From Fratercula arctica (Eukaryota; Chordata; Aves; Charadriiformes; Alcidae): 64,000 bases of DNA. Each line of letters starts with the position of its first letter. Within the stretch, counting starts at the first letter, position 1. The stretch covers positions 3,221,535 to 3,285,534 of the forward strand of contig CANTUZ010000027.1 in the NCBI GenBank assembly GCA_947846985.1. Reading direction: 5' to 3'. The translations under genes were made by a program, and so were the position numbers. The notes beneath the pieces were generated by a model, which worked only from the letters and a program-made list of their open reading frames with translations, made no database searches and was not told the origin of the DNA. Positions 11,501 through 24,019 of the stretch are shown here, one piece after another.

Positions 11501-14500
11501 GCAATTGCTTGCATAGCCCCACAGACCTTGTTGCTCTGGGCTTTCCTGGTGCCTTCAGCCTCAAAACCAGCCTTTCTCCTTCGCACCAGGGCAGGCCTCC
11601 AAAATGACCATATGTCTGGAGATGGCTGCCACGCCCAAGCAGCCACGAGGGAAAACCATGGCTTCTTTTAAAGCTCTCTGGGAACCGCTTCCATCGTCCA
11701 TCAGAGCTTGGCTCTCTGTGCTTTCCTGGTGCCTTCAGCCTCAAAACCAGCCTTTCTCACTTATTCCACGTTTGGCCTCAAAATAGCAAACGTCCCAAGA
11801 TGGCTGCCACGCCCAAGCAGCCACGAGGAAATACCATGGCTTCTTTTAAAGCTCTCTGGGAACCGCTTCCATCGTCCATCAGAGCTTGGCTCTCCGTGCT
11901 TTCCTGGTGCCTTCAGCCTCAAAACCAGCCTTTCTCACTTATTCCAGGACCCCCTTCAAAAACAGCAAACGTCCCAAGATTGCTGCCACGCCCAAGCAGC
12001 CACGAGAGAAAACCATGGCTTCTTTTAAAGCTCTCTGGCAATTGCTTGCATAGCCCACAGACCTCTGGCTCTGGGCTTTCCTGGTGCCTTCAGCCTCAAA
12101 ACCAGCCTTTCTCACTTCGCACCAGGGCAGGCCTCCAAAATAACCATATGTCTGGAGATGGCTGCCACGCCCAAGCAGCCACGAGGAAATACCATGGCTT
12201 CTTTTAAAGCTCTCTGGGAACTGCTTCCATCGTCCATCAGAGCTTGGCTCTCCGTGCTTTCCTGGTGCCTTCAGCCTCAAAACCAGCCTTTCTCACTTAT
12301 TCCAGGACCCCCTTCAAAAATAGCAAACGTCCCAAGATGGCTGCCACGCCCAAGCAGCCACGAGGAAATACCATGGCTTCTTTTAAAGCTCTCTGGGAAC
12401 CGCTTCCATCGTCCATCAGAGCTTGGCTCTCCGTGCTTTCCTGGTGCCTTCAGCCTCAAAACCAGCCTTTCTCACTCATTCCACGTTTGGCCTCAAAAAT
12501 AGCAAACGTCCCAAGATTGCTGCCACGCCCAAGCAGCCACGAGAGAAAACCATGGCTTCTTTTAAAGCTCTCTGGCAATTGCTTGCATAGCCCCACAGAC
12601 CTTGTTGCTCTGGGCTTTCCTGGTGCCTTCAGCCTCAAAACCAGCCTTTCTCCTTCGCACCAGGGCAGGCCTCCAAAATGACCATATGTCTGGAGATGGC
12701 TGCCACGCCCAAGCAGCCACGAGGAAATACCATGGCTTCTTTTAAAGCTCTCTGGGAACCGCTTCCATCGTCCATCAGAGCTTGGCTCTCCGTGCTTTCC
12801 TGGTGCCTTCAGCCTCAAAACCAGCCTTTCTCACTTATTCCACGTTTGGCCTCAAAAATAGCAAACGTCCCAAGATTGGTGCCACGCCCAAGCAGCCACG
12901 AGGGAAAACCTGGCTTCTTTTAAAGCTCTCTGGCAATTGCTTGCATAGCCCCACAGACCTTGTTGCTCTGGGCTTTCCTGGTGCCTTCAGCCTCAAAACC
13001 AGCCTTTCTCACTTCGCACCAGGCAGGCCTCCAAAATGACCATATGTCTGGAGATGGCTGCCACGCCCAAGCAGCCACGAGGAAATACCATGGCTTCTTT
13101 TAAAGCTCTCTGGGAACCGCTTCCATCGTCCATCAGAGCTTGGCTCTCCGTGCTTTCCTGGTGCCTTCAGCCTCAAAACCAGCCTTTCTCACTCATTCCA
13201 CGTTTGGCCTCAAAAATAGCAAACGTCCCAAGATTGCTGCCACGCCCAAGCAGCCACGAGAGAAAACCATGGCTTCTTTTAAAGCTCTCTGGCAATTGCT
13301 TGCATAGCCCCACAGACCTTGTGCTCTGGGCTTTCCTGGTGCCTTCAGCCTCAAAACCAGCCTTTCTCCTTCGCACCAGGGCAGGCCTCCAAAATGACCA
13401 TATGTCTGGAGATTGCTGCCACGCCCAAGCAGCCACGAGGGGAAGCCATGGCTTCTTTTAAAGCTCTCTGGGAACCGCTTCCATCGTCCATCAGAGCTTG
13501 GCTCTCCGTGCTTTCCTGGTGCCTTCAGCCTCAAAACCAGCCTTTCTCACTTATTCCACGTCTGGCCTCAAAATAGCAAACGTCCCAAGATGGCTGCCAC
13601 GCCCAAGCAGCCACGAGGAAAAACCATGGCTTCTTTTAAAGCTCTCTGGGAACCGCTTCCATCGTCCATCAGAGCTTGGCTCTCCGTGCTTTCCTGGTGC
13701 CTTCAGCCTCAAAACCAGCCTTTCTCACTCATTCCACGTTGGCCTCAAAAATAGCAAACGTCCCAAGATTGCTGCCACGCCCAAGCAGCCACGAGAGAAA
13801 ACCATGGCTTCTTTTAAAGCTCTCTGGCAATTGCTTGCATAGCCCCACAGACCTTGTTGCTCTGGGCTTTCCTGGTGCCTTCAGCCTCAAAACCAGCCTT
13901 TCTCCTTCGCACCAGGGCAGGCCTCCAAAATGACCATATGTCTGGAGATGGCTGCCACGCCCAAGCAGCCATGAGGAAATACCATGGCTTCTTTTAAAGC
14001 TCTCTGGGAACCGCTTCCATCGTCCATCAGAGCTTGGCTCTCCGTGCTTTCCTGGTGCCTTCAGCCTCAAAACCAGCCTTTCTCACTTATTCCAGGACCC
14101 CCTTCAAAAATAGCAAAGTCCCAAGATGGCTGCCACGCCCAAGCAGCCACCAGGGAAAACCATGGCTTCTTTTAAAGCTCTCTGGGAACCGCTTCCATCG
14201 TCCATCAGAGCTTGGCTCTCCGTGCTTTCCTGGTGCCTTCAGCCTCAAAACCAGCCTTTCTCACTTATTCCAGGGACCCCTTCAAAAATAGCAAACGTCC
14301 CAAGATTGCTGCCACGCCCAAGCAGCCACGAGGAAATACCATGGCTTCTTTTAAAGCTCTCTGGGAACCGCTTCCATCGTCCATCAGAGCTTGGCTCTCC
14401 GTGCTTTCCTGGTGCCTTCAGCCTCAAAACCAGCCTTTCTCACTTATTCCACGTTGGCCTCAAAAATAGCAAACGTCCCAAGATGGCTGCCACGCCCAAG

Positions 14501-17500
14501 CAGCCATGAGGGAAAACCATGGCTTCTTTTAAAGCTCTCTGGCAACTGCTTGCATCGCCCACAGAGCTTGTGCTCTGTGCTTTCCTGGTGCCTTCAGCCT
14601 CAAAACCAGCCTTTCTCACTTCGCACCAGGGCAGGCCTCCAAAATGACCATATGTCCGGAGATGGCTGCCACGCCCAAGCAGCCACGAGGAAATACCATG
14701 GCTTCTTTTAAAGCTCTCTGGGAACCGCTTCCATCGTCCATCAGAGCTTGGCTCTCCGTGCTTTCCTGGTGCCTTCAGCCTCAAAACCAGCCTTTCTCAC
14801 TTATTCCACGTTTGGCCTCAAAAATAGCAAACGTCCCAAGATTGCTGCCACGCCCAAGCAGCCACGAGAGAAAACCATGGCTTCTTTTAAAGCTCTCTGG
14901 CAACTGCTTGCATAGCCCCACAGACCTTGGTGCTCTGGGCTTTCCTGGTGCCTTCAGCCTCAAAACCAGCCTTTCTCCTTCGCACCAGGGCAGGCCTCCA
15001 AAATGACCATATGTCTGGAGATGGCTGCCACGCCCAAGCAGCCATGAGGAAATACCATGGCTTGTTTTAATGCTCTCTGGGAACCGCTTCCATCGTCCAT
15101 CAGAGCTTGGCTCTCCGTGCTTTCCTGGTGCCTTCAGCCTCAAAACCAGCCTTTCTCACTTATTCCACGTTTGGCCTCAAAAATAACAGAAATCCCAAGA
15201 TGGCTGCCACGCCCAAGCAGCCACGAGGGAAAACCATGGCTTCTTTTAAAGCTCTCTGGGAACCGCTTCCATCGTCCATCAGAGCTTGGCTCTCCGTGCT
15301 TTCCTGGTGCCTTCAGCCTCAAAACCAGCCTTTCTCACTCATTCCACGTTTGGCCTCAAAAATAGCAAACGTCCCAAGATTGCTGCCACGCCCAAGCAGC
15401 CACGAGAGAAAACCATGGCTTCTTTTAAAGCTCTCTGGCAATTGCTTGCATAGCCCCACAGACCTTGTTGCTCTGGGCTTTCCTGGTGCCTTCAGCCTCA
15501 AAACCAGCCTTTCTCCTTCGCACCAGGGCAGGCCTCCAAAATGACCATATGTCTGGAGATGGCTGCCACGCCCAAGCAGCCACGAGGAAATACCATGGCT
15601 TCTTTTAAAGCTCTCTGGAAACTGCTTCCATCGTCCATCAGAGCTTGGCTCTCCGTGCTTTCCTGGTGCCTTCAGCCTCAAAACCAGCCTTTCTCACTTA
15701 TTCCAGGACCCCCTTCAAAAATAGCAAACGTCCCAAGATGGCTGCCACGCCCAAGCAGCCACGAGGAAATACCATGGCTTCTTTTAAAGCTCTCTGGGAA
15801 CCGCTTCCATCGTCCATCAGAGCTTGGCTCTCCGTGCTTTCCTGGCGCCTTCAGCCTCAAAACCAGCCTTTCTCACTTATTCCACGTTTGGCCTCAAAAA
15901 TAGCAAACGTCCCAAGATTGCTGCCACGCCCAAGCAGCCACGAGAGAAAACCATGGCTTCTTTTAAAGCTCTCTGGCAATTGCTTGCATAGCCCCACAGA
16001 CCTTGTTGCTCTGGGCTTTCCTGGTGCCTTCAGCCTCAAAACCAGCCTTTCTCACTTCGCACCAGGGCAGGCCTCCAAAATGACCATATGTCTGGAGATG
16101 GCTGCCACGCCCAAGCAGCCATGAGGAAATACCATGGCTTGTTTTAAAGCTCTCTGGGAACCGCTTCCATCGTCCATCAGAGCTTGGCTCTCCGTGCTTT
16201 CCTGGTGCCTTCAGCCTCAAAAGCAGCCTTTCTCACTTATTCCACGTTTGGCCTCAAAAATAGCAAACGTCCCAAGATGGCTGCCACGCCCAAGCAGCCA
16301 CGAGAGAAAACCATGGCTTCTTTTAAAGCTCTCTGGCAACTGCTTCCATCGTCCATCAGAGCTTGGCTCTCCGGGCTTTCCTGGTGCCTTCAGCCTCAAA
16401 ACCAGCCTTTCCAATTCGCACCAGGGCAGGCCTCCAAAATGACCATATGTCTGGAGATGGCTGCCACGCCCAAGCAGCCACGAGGAAATACCATGGCTTG
16501 TTTTAATGCTCTCTGGAACCGCTTCCATCGTCCATCAGAGCTTGGCTCTCCGTGCTTTCCTGGTGCCTTCAGCCTCAAAACCAGCCTTTCTCACTTATTC
16601 CACGTCTGGCCTCAAAAATAGCAAACGTCCCAAGATGGCTGCCACGCCCAAGCAGCCACGAGAGAAAACCATGGCTTCTTTTAAAGCTCTCTGGGAACCG
16701 CTTCCATCGTCCATCAGAGCTTGGCTCTCCGTGCTTTCCTGGCGCCTTCAGCCTCAAAACCAGCCTTTCTCACTTATTCCAGGTCTGGCCTCAAAAATAG
16801 CAAACGTCCCAAGATGGCTGCCACGCCCAAGCAGCCACGAGAGAAAACCATGGCTTCTTTTAAAGCTCTCTGGCAATTGCTTGCATAGCCCCACAGACCT
16901 TGTTGCTCTGGGCTTTCCTGGTGCCTTCAGCCTCAAAACCAGCCTTTCTCCTTCGCACCAGGGCAGGCCTCCAAAATGACCATATGTCTGGAGATGGCTG
17001 CCACGCCCAAGCAGCCACCAGGGAAAACTGGGGCTTCTTTTAAAGCTCTCTGGGAACCGCTTCCATCGTCCATCAGAGCTTGGCTCTCTGTGCTTTCCTG
17101 GTGCCTTCAGCCTCAAAACCAGCCTTTCTCACTTATTCCACGTTTGGCCTGAAAAATAGCAAACGTCCCAAGATTGCTGCCACGCCCAAGCAGCCACGAG
17201 GAAAACCATGGCTTCTTTTAAAGCTCTCTGGGAACCGCTTCCATCGTCCATCAGAGCTTGGCTCTCCGTGCTTTCCTGGTGCCTTCAGCCTCAAAACCAG
17301 CCTTTCTCACTATTCCACGGTCTGGCCTCAAAATACGCAAACGTCCCAAGATTGCTGCCACGCCCAAGCAGCCACGAGGGAAAACCGTGGCTTCTTTTAA
17401 AGCTCTCTGGGAACCGCTTCCATCGTCCATCAGAGCTTGGCTCTCTGTGCTTTCCTGGTGCCTTCAGCCTCAAAACCAGCCTTTCTCACTTATTCCACGT

Positions 17501-18540
17501 TTGGCCTCAAAAATAGCAAACGTCCCAAGATGGCTGCCACGCCCAAGCAGCCACGAGAGAAAACCATGGCTTCTTTTAAAGCTCTCTGGCAATTGCTTGC
17601 ATCGCCCCACAGACCTTGGCTCTCGGGCTTTCCTGGTGCCTTCAGCCTCAAAACCAGCCTTTCTCACTTCGCACCAGGGCAGGCCTCCAAAATGACCATA
17701 TGTCTGGAGATGGCTGCCACGCCCAAGCAGCCACGAGGAAATACCATGGCTTGTTTTAAAGCTCTCTGGGAACCGCTTCCATCGTCCATCAGAGCTTGGC
17801 TCTCCGTGCTTTCCTGGTGCCTTCAGCCTCAAAAGCAGCCTTTCTCACTTATTCCAGGACCCCCTTCAAAAATAGCAAACGTCCCAAGATGGCTGCCACG
17901 CCCAAGCAGCCACCAGGGAAAACCATGGCTTCTTTTAAAGCTCTCTGGGAACCGCTTCCATCGTCCATCAGAGCTTGGCTCTCCGTGCTTTCCTGGTGCC
18001 TTCAGCCTCAAAACCAGCCTTTCTCACTTATTCCAGGACCCCCTTCAAAATAGCAAACGTCCCAAGATTGCTGCCACGCCCAAGCAGCCACGAGGAAATA
18101 CCATGGCTTCTTTTAAAGCTCTCTGGAACCGCTTCCATCGTCCATCAGAGCTTGGCTCTCCGTGCTTTCCTGGTGCCTTCAGCCTCAAAACCAGCCTTTC
18201 TCACTCATTCCACGTTTGGCCTCAAAAATAGCAAACGTCCCAAGATTGCTGCCACGCCCAAGCAGCCACGAGAGAAAACCATGGCTTCTTTTAAAGCTCT
18301 CTGGCAATTGCTTGCATAGCCCCACAGACCTTGTTGCTCTGGGCTTTCCTGGTGCCTTCAGCCTCAAAACCAGCCTTTCTCATTCGCACCAGGGCAGGCC
18401 TCCAAAATGACCATATGTCTGGAGATGGCTGCCACGCCCAAGCAGCCATGAGGAAATACCATGGCTTGTTTTAATGCTCTCTGGGAACCGCTTCCATCGT
18501 CCATCAGAGCTTGGCTCTCCGTGCTTTCCTGGTGCCTTCA
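8571..18540 (+). repeat. Satellite domain 1b: mixed class A/B monomers, first AGATGGCT copies
   Basis: About 56 monomers. The AGATGGCT variant first appears near 8574 and soon alternates with AGATTGCT. Class B monomers become frequent: CATATG sites near 8745, 9103, 9998, 10713, 11071, 11610, 12147, 12687, 13041 and onward are usually 2-4 monomers apart. The CACGAGGAAATACCATGG and CACGAGAGAAAACC forms replace the CACGAGGG form of the left edge. A TTTTAATGC variant of the usual TTTTAAAGC appears from about 10050. The domain ends where variants private to the central region begin. Confidence 0.75.
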
Positions 18541-18544
18541 GCCT

Positions 18545-21500
18545 CAAAAGCAGCCTTTCTCACTGATTCACAGGACCCGCCTTCAAAAATAGCAAATGTC
18601 CCAAGATGGCTGGCCACGCCCAAGCAGCCACCAGGGAAAACCATGGTTCTTTTAAAGCTCTCTGGGAACCGCATCCATCGTCCATCAGAGCTTAGCTATC
18701 CGTGCTTTCCTGGTGCCTTCAGCGTCCAAAGCAGCCTTTCTCACTTATTCCAGGACCCCCTTCAAAAATAGCAAACGTCCCAAGATTACTGCCACGCCCA
18801 AGCAGCCACGAGGGAATACCATGGCTTCTTTTAAAGCTCTCTGGGAACCGCTTCCATCGCCCATCAGAGCTTGGCTCTCCGTGCTTTCCTTGTGCCTTCA
18901 GCCTCAAAAGCAGCCTTCTCCACTCATTCCACGTTTGGCCTCAAAAATAGCAGAAATCCCAAGATGGCTGCCACGCCCAAGCAGCCACCAGGGAAACCTA
19001 TGGTTTCTTTTAAAGCTCTCTGGGAACCGCATCCATCGTCCATCAGAGCTTAGCTATCCGTTGCTTTCCTGGTGCCTTCAGCCTCAAAACCAGCCTTTCT
19101 CACTCATTCCACGTTTGGCCTCAAAAATAACAGAAATCCAAGATGGCTGCCACGCCCAAGCAGCCACCAGGGAAAACTGGGGCTTCTTTTAAAGCTCTCT
19201 GGGAACCGCTTCCATCGTCCATCAGAGCTTGGCTCTCCGTGCTTTCCTTGGTCCCTTCAGCCTCAAAACCAGCCTTTCTCATTCATTCCACGTTTGGCCT
19301 CAAATAGCAAATGTCCCAAGATGGCTGCCACGCCCAAGCAGCCACCAGGGAAAACCATGGCTTCTTTTAAAGCTCTCTGGGAACCGCATCCATCGTCCAT
19401 TAGATCTTAGCTCTCCGGTGCTTTCCTGGTGCCTTCAGCGTCCAAAGCAGCCCTTTCTCACTTATTCCAGGACCCCCTTCAAAAATAGCAAACGTCCCAA
19501 GATGGCTGCCACATCCAAGCAGCCACGAGGAAATACCATTGGTTTCTTTTAAAGCTCTCTGGCACCACATCCATCGTCCATCAGAGCTTGGCTCTCCTGC
19601 TTTCCTGGTCCCTTCAGCCTCAAAAGCAGCCTTCTCACTCATTCCACGTTTGGGCCTCAAAAACTCGCAAACGTCCCCAAGATGGCTGCCACGCCCAAGC
19701 AGCCACGAGGGAAAACCATGGCTTCTTTTAAAGCTCTCTGGGAAGTGCTTTGCATAGCCCCACAGACCTTGTTTGCTCTGGGCTTTTCCTGGCACCTTCA
19801 GCTTCAAAACCAGCCTTTCTCATTCGCACCAGGCCAGCCCTCCAAAATTACCATATGTCTGGAGATTGCTGCCACGCCCAAGCAGCCACCAGGGAATACC
19901 GTGGCTTCTTTTAAAGCTCTCTGGGAATTGCTTGCATAGCCCCACAGACCTTGTTGCTCTGGGCTTTCCTGGCACTTCAGCTTCAAAACCAGCCTTTCTC
20001 TTTCGCACCAGGGCAGGCCTCCAAAATGACCATATGTCTGGAGATGGCTGCCACGCCCAATCAGCCACCAGTGGAAAACTGCGGCTTCTTTTTAAAGCTC
20101 CTCTGGGAACTGCTTCCATCGTCCATCAGATCTTGGCTCTCTGTGCTTTCCTGTGCCTTAAGCCTCAAAACCACCTTTCTCACTTATTCCACGTTTGGCC
20201 TCAAAAATCGCAAACGTCCCAAGATTGCTTGCCACGCCCAAGCAGCCAAGAGAAATAGCATGGCTGCTTTTAAAGCTCTCTGGGAACCGCTTCCATCGTC
20301 CATCAGATCTTGGCTCTCCGTGCTTTCCTGGCGCCTTCAGTCCTCAAAACCAACCTTTCTCACTTATTCCCACGTTTGGCCTCAAAAATCGCAAACGTCC
20401 CAAGATTGCTGCCACGCCAAGGCAGCCACGATGGGAATACGCATAGTTCTTTTACACCTCTCTGGGAACCGCTTCCATCGCCCATCAGCTCTTTGCTCTC
20501 TATTGCTTTCCTGGTGCCTTCAGCCTCAAAACCAGCCTTTCTCACTTAATCCACGTTTGGTCTCAAAAACAGCAAACGTCCCAAGGATGGCTGCCACGCC
20601 CAAGCAGCCCATGAGAGAAAACCATGGCTTCTTTTAAAGCTCTCTGGCAATTGCTTGCATAGCCCCCACAGACCTTGTTGCTCTGGGCTTTCCTGGTGCC
20701 TTCAGCCTCAAAACCAGCCTTTCTCATTCGCACCAGGGTAGGCCTCCAAAATAACCATATGTCTGGAGATGGCTGCCACGCCCAAGCAGCCATGAGGAAA
20801 TAACATGGCTTGTTTTAATGCTCTCTGGAAACTGCTTCCATCGTCCATCAGAGCTTGGCTCTCCGTGCTTTCCTGGTGCCTTCAGCCTCAAAAGCAGCCT
20901 TTCTCAATGATTCCAGGACCCCCTTCAAAAATAGCAAACGTCCCAAGATCGCTGCCACGCCCAAGCAGCCACGAGGAAATACCATCGCTTCTTTTAAAGC
21001 TCTCTGGGAACCGCATCCATCGTCCATCAGAGCTTAGCTATCCGTGCTTTCCTGGTGCCTTCAGCGTCCAAAGCAGCCTTTCTCACTTATTCCAGGACCC
21101 CCTTCAAAAATAGCAAACGTCCCAAGATTGCTGCCACGCCCAAGCAGCCACGAGGAAATACCATCGCTTCTTTTAAAGCTCTCTGGGAACCGCTTCCATC
21201 GCCCATCAGAGCTTGGCTCTCCGTGCTTTCCTGACGCCTTCAGCCTCAAAAGCAGCCTTTCTCACTTATTCTACATTTGGCCTCAAAAATAGCAAACGTC
21301 CCAAGATGGCTGCCACTCCCAAGCAGCCCACAAGGGGAAACCATGGCTTCTTTTAAAACTCTCTGGCAATTGCTTGCATAACCCCACAGACCTTGTTGCT
21401 CTTGGGCTTTCCTGGTGCCTTCAGCCTCAAAAACCAGCCTTTCTCATTCGCACCAGGGCAGGCCTCCAAAATTACCATATGTCTGGATATTTGCTGCCAC

Positions 21501-22200
21501 GCCTAAGCAGCCATGAGGAAATACCATGGCTTGTTTTAATGCTGTCTGGAAACTGCTCCATCGTCCATCAGAGCTTGGCTCTCCGTGCTTTCCTGGTGCC
21601 TTCAGCGTCCAAAGCAGCCTTTCTCACTTATTCCAGGACCGCCTTCAAAAATAGCAAACGTCCCAAGATTGCTGCCACGCCCAAGCAGCCATGAGGAAAT
21701 ACCATGGTTTCTTTTAAAGCTCTCTGGGAACCGCTTCCATCGCCCATCAGAGCTTGGCTCTCCGTGCTTTCCTGGTCCCTTCAGCCTCAAAAGCAGCCCT
21801 TTCTCACTCATTTCCACGTTTGGCCTCAAAAATAGCAAACGTCCCAAGATGGCTGCCGACGCCCAAGCAGCCATGAGAGAAAACCATGGCTTCTTTTAAA
21901 GCTCTCTGGCAATTGCTTGCATAGCCCCACAGACCTCTGGGACTCTGGGCTTTCCTGGCACCTTCAGCCTCAAAACCAGCCTTTCTCTTTCGCACCAGGG
22001 CAGGCCTCCAAAATAACCATATGTCCTGGAGATGGCTGCCACGCCCAAGCAGCCATGAGGAAATAACATGGCTTGTTTAATGCTCTCTGGAAACTGCTTC
22101 CATCGTCCATCAGAGCTTGGCTCTCTGTGCTTTTCCTGGTGCCTTCAGCCTCAAAACCATCCTTTCTCACTTATTCCACGTTTGGCCTCAAAAACAACAA
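18545..22200. other. Indel-rich stretch of the satellite, possible low consensus quality
   Basis: Single-base gains and losses, mostly in homopolymers or at doubled bases, are far denser here than in flanking monomers. Examples are GGCTGGCCACG near 18609, CCGTTGCTTTCC near 19058, CCTTGGTCCC near 19246, ACGTCCCCAAG near 19674, GGGCTTTTCC near 19782 and TTGCTTGCCACG near 20227. Each is a unique change, unlike the shared substitutions that define monomer variants. Uncorrected sequencing error is the simplest reading; a decayed older layer is the alternative. Confidence 0.6.
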
Positions 22201-23290
22201 ACGCCCCAAGATGGCTGCCACGCCCAAGCAGCCACGAGGGAATACCATGGCTTCTTTTAAAGTTCTCTGGGAACCGCTTCCATCGCCCATCAGAGCTTGG
22301 CTCTCCGTGCTTTCCTGGTGCCTTCAGCCTCAAAAGCAGCCTTCTCACTCATTCCACGTTTTGGCCTCAAATATAGCAAACGTCCCAAGATTGCTGCCAC
22401 GCCCAAGCAGCCACGAGAGAAAACCATGGCTTCTTTTAAAACTCTCTGGCAATTGCTTGCATAACCCCACAGACCTTGTTGCTCTGGGCTTTCCTGGTGC
22501 CTTCAGCTCAAAACCAGCCTTTTTCCTTCGCACCAGGGCAGGCCTCCAAAATGAACCATATGTCTGGATATGGCTGCCACGCCTAAGCAGCCATGAGGAA
22601 ATACCATGCCTTGTTTTAAAGCTCTCTGGGAACTGCTTCCATCGTCCATCAGAGCTTGGCTCTCCGTGCTTTCCTGGTGCCTTCAGCCTCAAAAGCAGCC
22701 TTTCTCACTGATTCCAGGACCGCCTTCAAAAATAGCAAATGTCCCAAGATGGCTGCCACACCCAAGCAGCTACCAGGGAAAACCATGGTTTCTTTTAAAG
22801 CTCTCTGGGAACCGCATCCATTGTCCATCAGAGCTTAGCTATCCGTGCTTTCCTGGTGCCTTCAGCCTCAAAACCATCCTTTCTCCCTTATTCCACGTTT
22901 TGGCCTCAAAAAAAGCAAACATCCCAAGATGGCTGCCACGCCCAAGCAACCACCAGGGAAAACTGGGGCTTCTTTTAAAGCTCTCTGGGAACCGCTTCCA
23001 TCGTCCATCAGAGCTTGGCTCTCCGTGCTTTCCTAGTCCCTTCAGCCTCAAAACCAGCCTTTCTCATTCATTCCACGTTTGGCCTCAAATATAACAAATG
23101 TCCCAAGATGGCTGCCACGCCCAAGCAGCCACCAGGGAAAACCATGGTTTCTTTTAAAGCTCTCTGGGAACCGCATCCATCGTCCATCAGATCTTAGCTC
23201 TCCGTGCTTTCCTGGTGCCTTCAGCGTCCAAAGCAGCCTTTCTCACTTATTCCAGGACCCCCTTCAAAAATAGCAAACGTCCCAAGATGG
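21900..23290 (+). repeat. Block repeated 2695 bp downstream (15 monomers)
   Basis: About eight monomers match 24595-25985 at an offset of 2694-2697 bp. Shared features are CTCTGGGACTCTGGG at 21939 and 24636, the ACCATCCTTTCTCAC monomer near 22155 and 24850, CCATGCCTTGTTTTAAAGC near 22604 and 25301, and AAAAAAGCAAACATCCC at 22905 and 25601. The copies part company near 23310 (ACCATCGCTTC against ACCATGGTTTC). The first copy carries more single-base indels than the second. Confidence 0.75.
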
Positions 23291-24019
23291 CTGCCACGTC
23301 CAAGCAGCCACGAGGAAATACCATCGCTTCTTTTAAAGCTCTCTGGGAACCGCATCCATCGTCCATCAGAGCTTAGCTATCCGTGCTTTCCTGGTGCCTT
23401 CAGCGTCCAAAGCAGCCTTTCTCACTTATTCCAGGACCCCCTTCAAAAATAGCAAACGTCCCAAGATCGCTGCCACGCCCAAGCAGCCACGAGGAAATAC
23501 CATCGCTTCTTTTAAAGCTCTCTGGGAACCGCATCATCGTCCATCAGAGCTTGGCTCTCCGTGCTTTCCTGATGCCTTCAGCCTCAAAAGCAGCCTTTCT
23601 CACTTATTCTACATTTGGCCTCAAAAATAGCAAACGTCCCAAGATGGCTGCCACGCCCAAGCAGCCACAAGGGGAAACCATGGCTTCTTTTAAAACTCTC
23701 TGGCAATTGCTTGCATAACCCCACAGACCTTGTTGCTCTGGGCTTTCCTGGTGCCTTCAGCCTCAAAACCAGCCTTTCTCATTCGCACCAGGGCAGGCCT
23801 CCAAAATGACCATATGTCTGGAGATGGCTGCCACGCCTAAGCAGCCATGAGGAAATACCATGGCTTGTTTTAATGCTGTCTGGAAACTGCTTCCATCGTC
23901 CATCAGAGCTTGGCTCTCCGTGCTTTCCTGACGCCTTCAGCCTCAAAAGCAGCCTTTCTCACTTATTCTACATTTGGCCTCAAATATAGCAAACGTGCCA
24001 AAATGGCTGCCACGCCCAA

